From Periweissella ghanensis (GTDB taxonomy: Bacteria > Bacillota > Bacilli > Lactobacillales > Lactobacillaceae): a stretch of 64,000 nt of DNA. Positions 44,719 to 52,969 of this stretch are shown in pieces. A program made the position numbers and the translations under genes. Within the stretch, counting starts at the first letter, position 1; each line of letters begins with the position of its first letter. A model generated the notes under the pieces. The model was not told where the DNA came from. It worked only from the letters and a program-made list of their open reading frames with translations, and ran no database searches. The DNA is taken from the NCBI RefSeq assembly GCF_918814755.1, contig NZ_CAKKNT010000001.1, positions 1-64,000 on the forward strand. Reading direction: 5' to 3'.

Positions 44719-45210
44719 ATGATGCTTCCAAAAGAATATTGGATTGAAAAACTCGGCTTAATCCCCCATCCTGAAGGTGGTTACTACAAAGAATTACCGG
44801 CCGCAAACGTTTGGTTAGCTGAGCAAGACCGCCCATTATACACAAATATTTACTTTTTACTCACCGCTGATAGCCCTTCGCATTTACATGCTTTAACGGC
44901 TGATGAAGTTTGGTACTTCCACTATGGCTCATCACTGCAAGTCCATGAAATTTTACCAGATGGTGCCTACCAAAAAACCACGGTGGGCTTAGATTTAGCC
45001 GCTGGTGATGTCTTACAGTACACGGTTAATCATGGGCACATTTTTGGCTCATCGGTTGCCGCTGGTGATGATTATGCGCTAGTTAGTTGCATGGTCGCTC
45101 CTGGCTTCACGTTTGCTGATTTCAAACTATTTAGCCAAGCTGAATTACACGCGCGCTTCCCACAACATCACGAACTCATTAATGAACTCGCGGTTGAAAA
45201 GGTTGACTAA
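44719..45210 (+). CDS. cupin, DUF985 family
   Basis: 163 residues with LGLIPHPEGGYYKE, the mark of DUF985 cupins, SHLHALTADEVWYFHYGSSLQVHEI and a C-terminal PGFTFADFKLF. Soluble and cytoplasmic. GGAG precedes the ATG. The reaction is unknown for most members; related proteins include epimerase-like and metal-binding cupins. Confidence 0.9.
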   Translation: MMLPKEYWIEKLGLIPHPEGGYYKELPAANVWLAEQDRPLYTNIYFLLTADSPSHLHALTADEVWYFHYGSSLQVHEILPDGAYQKTTVGLDLAAGDVLQYTVNHGHIFGSSVAAGDDYALVSCMVAPGFTFADFKLFSQAELHARFPQHHELINELAVEKVD

Positions 45211-45227
45211 CTTATTTGCACACTAAA

Positions 45228-45258
45228 AAAACCGTCGAGCATGTTGCTCGACGGTTTT
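45228..45258 (+). terminator. terminator of cupin gene
   Basis: AAAACCGTCGAGC/GCTCGACGGTTTT stem with T run. Confidence 0.85.
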
Positions 45259-45284
45259 AATTTAGCAATATTTGTGTTGGTGAA

Positions 45285-45477
45285 GCCTAGGCAGTAGAGC
45301 CAAGACGTGCTCAAATGACCAGACAATTCCGCCTAAGTCAGCAGAGCCAAGACGTGCTCAAAGCCGCAAGCTGTTCTAGGCAGCTGAGCCAAGACGTGCT
45401 CGAATGACCAGACAATTCCGCCTAAGTCAGCTGAGCCTAAACGTGCTCAAAGCCGCAAGCACGGCTTTTCGCACTCT
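45285..45477 (-). repeat. 3'-end repeat element, copy 4
   Basis: On the minus strand AGAGTGCGAA starts within the stop codon of the isochorismatase gene. Four GAGCACGT boxes (45441, 45394, 45352, 45305) mark tandem units of about 45 bases. Units alternate between CTTGCGGCTTT and GGCGGAATTGTCTGGTCATT ahead of the box. This is the cleanest view of the tandem unit. Confidence 0.85.
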
Positions 45478-46060
45478 ATTTTACCGCTGCCAATACTTCC
45501 GCCACCGTCCGGCTCTTACCCAAACGAGGGAAGATCACTTCCGTCACGAATTCGTGGGCGCGTAAGCTTAAGTCCGTCATGGCTTCAGGTACAAAGACCA
45601 CGTTGTAACCAGCTTGAGCGGCTTCACGGGCTGTGGTATCAACCCCAATTGATGAGGCAATCCCCGTCAAGACAACTGTATCGATACCGCGACGACGCAA
45701 TTGTGTATCTAAATCAGTGCCGTGGAAAGCTCCCCAGTTGTGCTTGTCAACAATCACAACATCAGCATCTTGGTTATCCTTAACATCAAGGGCCAATTCA
45801 GCAAAGCTTTCATCAGTTGGCTTAGCAGCCGCATGTGGTGCATCCGTCAATGGGTTGAAGCCTTCACGACCAGTGTTACGCACCCGAACTAACACAACGG
45901 TTGCCCCAGCTGCAGCAAAAGCGTCCGCCAATTCGTTGTTCCGAGCTACTAAAGTTTGACCATCGATTGGTGCGATATTATCATAACCCACGATTCCTTT
46001 TTGAACGTCAACAACAACCAACGCTGTTTTTGCTAAATCTAAGTTTAATGCTTGTGTCAT
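45476..46060 (-). CDS. isochorismatase-like hydrolase, Cys lacking
   Basis: 194 residues, Rossmann-like hydrolase. Marks: TALVVVDVQKGIV with the first catalytic Asp, VDKHNWGAF with the Lys, and LTGIASSIGVDTTAREA at the nucleophile loop. Where cysteine hydrolases have Cys (CVxxTAR), Gly is present, so it should not act as a cysteine hydrolase (nicotinamidase-like); this variant may act like isochorismatases or on other substrates. GGAG precedes the ATG. Repeat copy 4 follows at once. Confidence 0.85.
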   Translation of the reverse strand: MTQALNLDLAKTALVVVDVQKGIVGYDNIAPIDGQTLVARNNELADAFAAAGATVVLVRVRNTGREGFNPLTDAPHAAAKPTDESFAELALDVKDNQDADVVIVDKHNWGAFHGTDLDTQLRRRGIDTVVLTGIASSIGVDTTAREAAQAGYNVVFVPEAMTDLSLRAHEFVTEVIFPRLGKSRTVAEVLAAVK

Positions 46061-46180
46061 AATTAAGTCTCCTTTGAAATTCTGACTTAATTATAACCAT
46101 GAAACAAAATTCTGCGGTATTATCTAGCTCAAATGTAAGAAATTCATAATAAATAACATTACTTTTTTGAGTAGCCAATT

Positions 46181-46828
46181 TTAACCATTCGCAACCGTCA
46201 ACCGCCCCCGCGTTGTCGTTGGTTGTTCAAGTTCTGCTAAAATTGCCACCGCCATCGTACCTGAAGTTGTAACTGATTCACCATTGGCATTAAAAAGCAC
46301 GTCCTCAGTTCCATAGAGTGGTTTATCACTCGCTGGCCCTGCGGTGAACAATTGGGCGGGAGAGAACCCTACCCAGTTAACGTTATCAACTGATCGTAAT
46401 AAGTCTAACTCGACCAATTGGGCTTGTGGTACGGCCCGCCATGGTAAAGTACTTTCATCAGCTAAAATTTCGTCAACCACCAAATGATCACCGTGCTTTA
46501 AACTACCGGCCCCCAAGATAAAGGCTACTCGTGGCATGTCCTCCCCCCGAAGTTCATGCACTAAGTGTGCCGCTAAATCAATGTGTAAATATGCGGTTGT
46601 TGGCGCTGTCGCAAACGCATCAATCACGACATCATACGCCACCAACTGGTCCTTCGTTAACGTAAACGCATCTTGGGCTAGCACTTCAATGCCAGCATTA
46701 TCATGTGCTAATTGTGCTAACTTGTCTTGATTGCGTCCGTTAGCAACCACAGTATGCCCATGTTCGTGAGCTAATTTAGTAAGTGCGCTTCCGGCCATGC
46801 CAGTTGCGCCAATAATCAAAATTTTCAT
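46181..46828 (-). CDS. NAD(P)-binding Rossmann protein (YwnB-like)
   Basis: 215 residues. GATGMAGSALTKLAHEHGH is the NAD(P) loop of atypical short-chain dehydrogenases; then VVIDAFATAP and FILGAGSL. Family members reduce or sense small molecules and are often redox-related. GGGGG precedes the ATG and a strong promoter lies upstream (46874-46902). Confidence 0.85.
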   Translation of the reverse strand: MKILIIGATGMAGSALTKLAHEHGHTVVANGRNQDKLAQLAHDNAGIEVLAQDAFTLTKDQLVAYDVVIDAFATAPTTAYLHIDLAAHLVHELRGEDMPRVAFILGAGSLKHGDHLVVDEILADESTLPWRAVPQAQLVELDLLRSVDNVNWVGFSPAQLFTAGPASDKPLYGTEDVLFNANGESVTTSGTMAVAILAELEQPTTTRGRLTVANG

Positions 46829-46873
46829 AAGTGTGCCCCCTAATTTAATTAAAATCCCCTTTAGTACACTACA

Positions 46874-46902
46874 AATATAACGATTCGCTTACTAAATGTC
46901 AA
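46874..46902 (-). promoter_or_regulatory. promoter of YwnB-like gene
   Basis: Minus strand TTGACA, 17 bases, TATATT, about 45 bases before the start codon. Confidence 0.8.
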
Positions 46903-47001
46903 CGTTCGTGGTAAACGTTTAACAAGTCCTATTATAACCTAAAAAATTTAATAAAGCACAAATAAAGACTCAGTATTTTTAATAATTTAATTTTAAAATT
47001 A

Positions 47002-47165
47002 AAAAGGCTTGGATTAAATAAAAATCCAAGCCTTTTGCCTAAAATTTAAAAAATTAGGCACTCTCTTATGCGTCAAGTTGGTTTTTAAAACCTTCTAATC
47101 AATGCGCTCTCTCACAATCGCAGTGACGCTTACCTTTACTTTAGCAGAATTCTTGATGGTTACGG
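47002..47165 (-). ncRNA. structured RNA, 3'UTR or small RNA
   Basis: On the minus strand between the MFS gene and the next gene's own promoter. Outer stem GCGTCA/TGACGC (47070-47129) encloses two hairpins (TGCG..CGCA and GGTTTT..AAAACC); a GCCTAA..TTAGGC hairpin and a strong terminator (47004-47034) follow. No ORF. It lacks the GGGTGG-type T-box sequence and I cannot match it to a known riboswitch. A perfect cre site lies upstream (47200-47214). Either a separate small RNA or a long structured 3'UTR of the MFS mRNA. Confidence 0.45.
47004..47034 (-). terminator. terminator of structured RNA
   Basis: AAGGCTTGGATT/AATCCAAGCCTT stem with T run on the minus strand. Confidence 0.8.
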
Positions 47166-47199
47166 TAATTATTAAGAAAATGCCGCAGAACTTAATAAA

Positions 47200-47214
47200 A
47201 GTAACCGTTTGCAA
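47200..47214 (-). promoter_or_regulatory. cre site
   Basis: Minus strand TTGCAAACGGTTACT meets WTGNAANCGNWNNCW at all fixed positions, 35 bases after the MFS stop codon and before the structured RNA. Confidence 0.55.
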
Positions 47215-47248
47215 AAAATAAGTTGCCTACAACGGCGGTTTTAACTAA

Positions 47249-48469
47249 TTATTTTCGTAAACTCACTAAATGACTGCGCATACAGAATAACACCACTAGA
47301 TTAATTAATAGTAGCACTGCTGTCACCGCAAAAATTTCCTGATAACTAAAAATCCCCGAAATCAGCGCCCCAAGCATTGGTCCCACGACCCCACCGATTG
47401 CTTGGGCAGATTGATTAAAACTAAAAATCCGGCCAAAAACCTCACGCGGCACACTAACGGTTAAAGCAGTTTGCACGGCTGGTAACATTGCTGCACTGGC
47501 CATCCCCAGTAATAACCGCCATAGCGCTAATGTCCATGGATTAGTCACAAAATACATCGGAATGAAGAACAAGGTTGCCAAGATCAATCCACCAAATAAG
47601 ATCTTACCGGCCCCAATTGTATCCATTTTATGGCCAATTTTACGGGCCACTAAAATCGCTCCAAACCCTGGCATCGCGGCCACAATCCCACTAACTAATG
47701 AGATATCGCCATGCCCGTGCATTAATTCGGCAACAAATAACGAAATAATTGGTCCCACGGACATGAGGGCGGTTTCCACCACCAACGTTGTCAACAAAAG
47801 GACCCAAATCAACTTGGTGTCACCCAAACTATGCCAAAAATCAGCCCCGTGCTTAATATTTTTAGCGGGAATTGGCGTAAAGTGTTCATCGGCTTTAAAC
47901 CACGTCGCGATAAACACAATTGCCATGATCACCCCGGTGACAATAAATGGAATGCGGTAGCCAAAATAATTGGCCAAAACACCGCCAAAGAGTGGTCCTA
48001 GCAACGAGCCACTCACACTGGCGGTCATCATGTTAGTCATAACAACCCCGGATTCGCTTTTCTTCGTTTCACCAGCCATCAGCGCCGTGGCGTTATTAAT
48101 GTAGCCCGAAAATAACCCTTGCACGAGCCGCAGTAAAATCACGAGCCAAACGTTACTAACTAAGCCGGTTAGTAAAATCGTTACCGTCATGACCCCTGAG
48201 GCCCGCAGACACATCAACTTCCGCCCTTTACGGTCGGCTAAGCTCCCCCAATACGGCGAAATCACCGCTTGGGCCAAATACGTAATCGCAAAGGCAATCC
48301 CCGAATACAAGTTCAATTCAAAGCGATTAAAGTTACCTAAACTGCCAGTGAATAATGATAAAAATGGCATCGTCATTGAAAACCCAAAGCCAGTCATAAA
48401 ACATCCAAACCACATCGTATAAAATGTTGCACGCCATTGTTTGGAATTATAATCAGGTTCAGCGGCCAT
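47249..48469 (-). CDS. MFS drug efflux transporter (MdtG/PmrA-like)
   Basis: 406 residues, 12 TM helices. Motif A GSLADRKGRKLM lies between TM2 and TM3; GGVVGPMLGALISG is the motif-C-like later part. Exports drugs by proton antiport in known relatives. Clear paralogue of the protein at 49880-51145 (same N-terminal GCFMTGFGFSMTMPFLSLF pattern). Ribosome binding site GAGG precedes the ATG. Confidence 0.88.
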   Translation of the reverse strand: MAAEPDYNSKQWRATFYTMWFGCFMTGFGFSMTMPFLSLFTGSLGNFNRFELNLYSGIAFAITYLAQAVISPYWGSLADRKGRKLMCLRASGVMTVTILLTGLVSNVWLVILLRLVQGLFSGYINNATALMAGETKKSESGVVMTNMMTASVSGSLLGPLFGGVLANYFGYRIPFIVTGVIMAIVFIATWFKADEHFTPIPAKNIKHGADFWHSLGDTKLIWVLLLTTLVVETALMSVGPIISLFVAELMHGHGDISLVSGIVAAMPGFGAILVARKIGHKMDTIGAGKILFGGLILATLFFIPMYFVTNPWTLALWRLLLGMASAAMLPAVQTALTVSVPREVFGRIFSFNQSAQAIGGVVGPMLGALISGIFSYQEIFAVTAVLLLINLVVLFCMRSHLVSLRK

Positions 48470-48602
48470 ATTAATTAAACCTCTTACTTTCTTAATCGAT
48501 GTAGCTTAAATTAGCATGTCAGCATTAAATAAATTACGGTTAACAATTCTTCTTTATATTATCTTAATATTTTTGTAATAATGCAAGTTTGGGCTTTGGA
48601 AA

Positions 48603-48629
48603 TAAAAAAAGATGCCCATATTGGACATC
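48603..48629 (-). terminator. terminator of acyltransferase gene
   Basis: GATGCCC/GGACATC stem with seven T on the minus strand. Confidence 0.75.
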
Positions 48630-48637
48630 CGCATAAT

Positions 48638-49753
48638 TCACTGACTTACTTTTACTGGTTTACGCCATAACATTTGGGGCATCCCTAAGACGCGGTAAAG
48701 ATATGGCCAGATGAAATTCGTAACGGCTTCAGCAATAAGCGTTAAGGCTAAACTAAGGCCAAACACCACGATCCCAATCACTAAGGCATACGGAATGGTC
48801 GCTTTACCACTCCCCAAAAGATGAATGAAAAATGGGTAGATATACATATCAACAACAAACGACATTAAGTAAATTGGTAACGTATATTTACTCAACCAAC
48901 TAACCCATTTAGTTGGGCGGTTGGCTAGCGCATTAATTAACATAAATAACGCAAGTGATTGGACCATTACTAGTAATGATGGATAATTACCTTCTGCCCC
49001 ACCAACAAATGGCGCACGGCGCAGCATATTGATGCCAATGCCAGCCACCGTCGTTAAAATTTCAACACTCAACAACCACTGCCAATTAATTTTAATGGGG
49101 AACTTCCGTAAGTAGGCCCCAATTAAATAGTAAACATATGGATATAGTTGGTAAATTACATGATAATTAATCGGGAAATTAATGCCAAACCCCGTTGATA
49201 GTGGTGTTGGTAACCCAACGGCCAACATCAAGACGCCAATCAACGCTAATAACCAATATTTATTCGCTTCATTAAAGCGCGCAATGAGCAAATTAATGAA
49301 CGGAATCAACAAGTATAGCGTAGCATAAATTTTGACATACCAGGCATAGCCAATTAATTGGTACGTCCGAATACCATCCCAAATTTGGTGGACCGCTAAG
49401 GTTTGGTGCTTGATGGCGACTAAAATAACATAAGTCAACAAGCTACACATTAAGTATAGTAATAAAACTTTCCCGAGCTTAATGTAGTAATCATAGCTGA
49501 ACTTCTTATTCAACATCAAATATCCGGTACACATAAAAAATAAGGGCACACTCGTAATAAATAATTCATAATCCGTCGCCATAAATAAAGCGACGAACCG
49601 ACCAAACGTATTGGCAGGAATGGTATATTGGACATTCAAGCGAAAATGAACAAGTAAAACTGAAAAACACGCGACGACCTTGATGTAATCAATGCCGGCA
49701 AAATGCGGCGGTTGGAGCTTATGTAAATTAGGCATATTTCCATTTTCTTTCAT
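48638..49753 (-). CDS. membrane acyltransferase-3 family protein
   Basis: 371 residues, about ten TM helices, with FAGIDYIKVVACFSVLLVHF near the N terminus (the family His) and PLFFMCTGYLML. No SGNH domain, unlike the 38416 protein. It acylates a surface polysaccharide or lipid in known relatives. The start may be ATG 49735 instead (GGAAAT close by); neither has a strong ribosome binding site. It lies between two related MFS genes. Confidence 0.8.
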   Translation of the reverse strand: MKENGNMPNLHKLQPPHFAGIDYIKVVACFSVLLVHFRLNVQYTIPANTFGRFVALFMATDYELFITSVPLFFMCTGYLMLNKKFSYDYYIKLGKVLLLYLMCSLLTYVILVAIKHQTLAVHQIWDGIRTYQLIGYAWYVKIYATLYLLIPFINLLIARFNEANKYWLLALIGVLMLAVGLPTPLSTGFGINFPINYHVIYQLYPYVYYLIGAYLRKFPIKINWQWLLSVEILTTVAGIGINMLRRAPFVGGAEGNYPSLLVMVQSLALFMLINALANRPTKWVSWLSKYTLPIYLMSFVVDMYIYPFFIHLLGSGKATIPYALVIGIVVFGLSLALTLIAEAVTNFIWPYLYRVLGMPQMLWRKPVKVSQ

Positions 49754-49814
49754 TTAATTAATAATTAATTAATTTATTTTACTAGCCATTAATTATAAGT
49801 CAATTAGTTATCCT

Positions 49815-49845
49815 AAAAAAGAACCCGCTCGTAAGCAAGTTCTTT
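49815..49845 (-). terminator. terminator of second MFS gene
   Basis: AAAGAAC..GCT/AGC..GTTCTTT stem with T run on the minus strand. Confidence 0.75.
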
Positions 49846-49879
49846 CATTTAATATCGTATTTAATTTTTAAATGCAGAT

Positions 49880-51145
49880 TTACGACTTTAACGCCATTTT
49901 GCCAACGGCTTGACTGGCCTTTTGATTGGCTTGGTTACTACTAATCAAAGCTTGGCGTTGGATAAAAATAATTCCTAAATTTACCGCCAATAACAAGGCC
50001 GTAGCGACAAAGACAAATGCATAGCCAAGGGCCCCAGAAATCCCGGCGCCTAGTAATGGTCCCACAACGCCACCGATTGATTGAAAACCTTGGTTGTAAC
50101 TAAAGATGCGCCCAAATGATTCGCGTGGCACATCAAGAGTCAAGATTGTTTGCACCGCGGGCAATAACCCGGCATTGGCCATCCCCAAAACAAAGCGCCA
50201 ACTAGCTAAGCTCCACGGTGAACTGACAAAAATCATCGGTACAAATGACAGGATTGCTAAAATCAATCCCCCAACCAGAATTTTTTCGGGGCCAATTTTA
50301 TCCATTTTACGCCCAAGATAGCCAGCAACTAACAACGTCCCGAAACCTGGCATCGCTGCCACAACCCCACTAACTAGCGAAACGTTACCATGGCCGTGCA
50401 TTAATTGATTAACAAACAACGCAATAATGGGACTAATTGACATTAAAGCTGATTGAACGATCATCGTGGTCGCAAACATCGTAAAGATTAAGTTTGGTTG
50501 CTTAATTTCGTGCATTAATTCCTTAAAGGGCTTCATCGCTTGCTTTTCAATGGGCGTAAAGTGTTCTTTAACGTTGACAATCGTCAAAACAAACGCGACG
50601 GCCATCAAAATCCCCGTCACAAAAAATGGCACGCGATACCCGAATAAATCGGCTAAGGCACCGCCAAATAAGGGGCCGAGTAAATTACCAGACACATTGG
50701 CCGTCATCATTTTGGCCATGACTGATCCCGAATGATGGCGCCCCGTTTCCCCCGCCATCAAAGCTGTGGCATTGTTGATATACCCGGAAAATAACCCTTG
50801 CAGCGTCCGTAAAATAATTACCATCCAGACACTGGTGGCTAAGCCGGTCGCAAAAATAGTAAACGCCATCACACCTGATGCCCGTAAACACATCAACTTA
50901 CGACCTTTTAAATCGGCTAAATTACCCCACAACGGTGAAATAATTGCTTGGGCTAAGAATGTAATTGAGAATGCGATACCCGCATACAAATTCAATTCAA
51001 AGCGACTGAATTGGCCTAAAGTACCAATAAATAATGGTAAAAATGGCATCGTCATTGAAAAACCCATCCCGGTGATAAAACACCCGAGCCAACAGGTTAT
51101 AAAGGTGCGATGCCAACCCTTGGAGTTCTCTGGATCTCCTTGCAT
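49880..51145 (-). CDS. MFS drug efflux transporter, paralogue
   Basis: 421 residues, 12 TM helices, motif A GNLADLKGRKLM, closely related to the 47249 protein over the whole length. The C-terminal 20 residues are polar (SSNQANQKASQAVGKM). AGGAGG precedes the ATG region. Duplication followed by divergence is likely. Confidence 0.88.
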   Translation of the reverse strand: MQGDPENSKGWHRTFITCWLGCFITGMGFSMTMPFLPLFIGTLGQFSRFELNLYAGIAFSITFLAQAIISPLWGNLADLKGRKLMCLRASGVMAFTIFATGLATSVWMVIILRTLQGLFSGYINNATALMAGETGRHHSGSVMAKMMTANVSGNLLGPLFGGALADLFGYRVPFFVTGILMAVAFVLTIVNVKEHFTPIEKQAMKPFKELMHEIKQPNLIFTMFATTMIVQSALMSISPIIALFVNQLMHGHGNVSLVSGVVAAMPGFGTLLVAGYLGRKMDKIGPEKILVGGLILAILSFVPMIFVSSPWSLASWRFVLGMANAGLLPAVQTILTLDVPRESFGRIFSYNQGFQSIGGVVGPLLGAGISGALGYAFVFVATALLLAVNLGIIFIQRQALISSNQANQKASQAVGKMALKS

Positions 51146-51246
51146 GTGAAATTCCTCCTAAATTTTATTAACGGATAACACTATACCCCATTTATGCAAT
51201 TATAATCATCAATTTATTGATTTTCATTACACTTTCCAACGCGCAC

Positions 51247-51275
51247 TTTTTATGTTATGCTTCCCTTAATATATT
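51247..51275 (+). promoter_or_regulatory. promoter of antiporter transcript
   Basis: TTTTTA, 17 bases, TATATT. The predicted transcript starts within a few bases of the hairpin leader. Confidence 0.5.
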
Positions 51276-51284
51276 TATCGGTTG

Positions 51285-51344
51285 AAGTGATCTTCAAGAA
51301 TTAACTAGTCGGGGAGCTAGTTGGTACTTGGCGATCACTTTTTT
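51285..51344 (+). promoter_or_regulatory. attenuator-like leader of antiporter gene
   Basis: A nested hairpin: outer arms AAGTGATC/GATCACTT (51285-51292, 51333-51340), then CAAG/CTTG (51295, 51327), then AACTAG/CTAGTT (51303, 51317) with loop TCGGGGAG. A run of six T follows immediately, then the Shine-Dalgarno. The neighbouring genes are divergent, so no plus-strand gene needs a terminator here. That makes a conditional terminator or riboswitch the simplest reading. The ligand is unknown. Confidence 0.6.
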
Positions 51345-51358
51345 ATTTGGAGGAATTT

Positions 51359-52318
51359 ATGTTCGCAATTTTTTGTTTAGTTATCGCCGCCTTAATTGGT
51401 GGTTGGTTAGTCACTAAGGTTAACTTACCGGCCGTAATTGGCCAGATGTTAGCTGGTTTATTATTAGGCCCCAGCCTATTGAATCTTAGCTTGCCCATGG
51501 ATTGGCTCCATTTAGCCAGTGAATTAGGCGTCTGGTTGCTAATGTATGAAGCGGGCCTCGCAGTTGATGCCGCAGCTTTAAAAGCCAATTTTAGCATTGC
51601 TAATCGGGTGGCGTGGCTCGGCGCATTTGTTCCCTTTGGGGTCTTTTGGGCGATTGAATTGTGGTTGCATCAAACATTATTAATCGCTAGCTTTAGTGGC
51701 TTAGTCTTTGCGGCCACATCAATTTCAATCACACTCGCGGTGTTAGGCACCCATCACCAACTCGGTTCACGCATCGGAAGTATTATTTTAGGAGCTGCGA
51801 TTATTGATGATATGATCGCCATTCTTGGTTTAACCGCTGTCACCTTCGTAACCAGTGGCGCTGGGGTCAATTTAACCAACTTCTTACCATTAATTTGGTT
51901 TATCCTAGGCTTTATTAGTCGCCGCGTTACCCGTTTAGCCACGATTAATCACCACCTTATTACCGCGGCTACTTGGACAGTCATTCCGCTCTTTTTTGCC
52001 GGTATTGGGGCCCAAATTAACGTGGCAACTTTAATACCAATGTTTGGCCCGCTAATAATTTGGACCCTTATTGCGGTGGCCACCAAGATGTTAGGCGCTT
52101 ATATCGCCAGCAAATGGAGTGGCTTATCAAATTTAACGGCCGCGGCAATTGGTAGTGGAATGGTGGCGCGCGGTGAAATGGCGCTAGTCATCTTAACGGC
52201 CGGCTTGGCCAGTCAGTTAATCACCACCAGCCAGTTTACATTTTATACCGCTGTTGTAACCTTAACGACGGTCTTGGCCCCCTTGATTATGGAACCACTA
52301 TTTAAACGCTTACGTTAA
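51359..52318 (+). CDS. CPA2-type cation:proton antiporter
   Basis: 319 residues from ATG 51359 (GGAGG upstream). KVNLPAVIGQMLAGLLLGPSLLN and the substrate-site region GAAIIDDMIAILGL are typical of NapA/KefB-type Na+ or K+/H+ exchangers. It has about ten TM helices; usual members have 12-13 and 380 or more residues. The missing length appears to lie after VTSGAGVNLTNFLPLIWF. It has no C-terminal Trk/RCK domain. Likely functions in pH or cation homeostasis. Confidence 0.8.
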   Translation: MFAIFCLVIAALIGGWLVTKVNLPAVIGQMLAGLLLGPSLLNLSLPMDWLHLASELGVWLLMYEAGLAVDAAALKANFSIANRVAWLGAFVPFGVFWAIELWLHQTLLIASFSGLVFAATSISITLAVLGTHHQLGSRIGSIILGAAIIDDMIAILGLTAVTFVTSGAGVNLTNFLPLIWFILGFISRRVTRLATINHHLITAATWTVIPLFFAGIGAQINVATLIPMFGPLIIWTLIAVATKMLGAYIASKWSGLSNLTAAAIGSGMVARGEMALVILTAGLASQLITTSQFTFYTAVVTLTTVLAPLIMEPLFKRLR

Positions 52319-52321
52319 AAT

Positions 52322-52355
52322 AAAAAGGCCGGAAGAAAATTCTTCCAGCCTTTTT
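52322..52355. terminator. bidirectional terminator
   Basis: AAAAAGGC..GGAAGAA/TTCTTCC..GCCTTTTT hairpin between convergent genes. Confidence 0.85.
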
Positions 52356-52370
52356 ACTTTAAGCACTAAT

Positions 52371-52955
52371 TTAAGCTATATTAAATAGTAATAAGATCCC
52401 GAGTCCGATAAAAATTACGGGAACTAATTTATCCGTATATTGTGCCAGTACCCATTTAATCGGTGGTATGCGGGCAATTAAAATTGACAGTCCAATCCAG
52501 CCAAGTGTTAGCGGGATAAATAAGAGTATCATTACCGCCGCGCGGATTGGCGTTGTATGTTGTAACACCGGAATATAGACGGCTAAGTTATCGCCGCCAC
52601 CCGCTAACGTTAACCCTAGGATTGCCAGGACATTTTGCCACGACTTGGTTTGAACCGGGATCGTTTGCTCATCCCCAGGTGTGTTACGTAGATTAGTAAT
52701 GAGCATTTTTAAACCAATTAAGATTGGTAAAATCCCTAACCACCGGGTCAGACTAGGTGCAAATTGGCTTAAACCAATACTAACGAGCCAACTAACTGCC
52801 CCAATCACTAGTATACCGGCCACTTGGCCATACATTACCTCGCGTACCCGCAAGCGCCGATTAATAATTTCTTCATTTAATAGTAGTAAAACTACCATGT
52901 CATCTAAATTGGTGCTAATAAAAAGCCCTACCGTTACGGCTAGCAACTGGAACAT
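52371..52955 (-). CDS. CadD-like cadmium resistance/LysE-type transporter
   Basis: 194 residues from ATG 52955 (GGAGAGG upstream). FISTNLDDMVVLLLL is the mark of the CadD family. Five to six TM helices, ending in a hydrophobic IFIGLGILLLF. Exports cadmium or a similar cation in characterised relatives. The PAP2 gene ends 15 bases upstream, so the two may be co-transcribed. Confidence 0.85.
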   Translation of the reverse strand: MFQLLAVTVGLFISTNLDDMVVLLLLNEEIINRRLRVREVMYGQVAGILVIGAVSWLVSIGLSQFAPSLTRWLGILPILIGLKMLITNLRNTPGDEQTIPVQTKSWQNVLAILGLTLAGGGDNLAVYIPVLQHTTPIRAAVMILLFIPLTLGWIGLSILIARIPPIKWVLAQYTDKLVPVIFIGLGILLLFNIA

Positions 52956-52969
52956 GGCCACCTCTCCAT

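Noticed and set aside
47002-47165. T-box or known riboswitch upstream of the YwnB-like gene
   Set aside because: No GGGTGG-type antiterminator sequence, and the downstream gene has its own TTGACA/TATATT promoter after the terminator.
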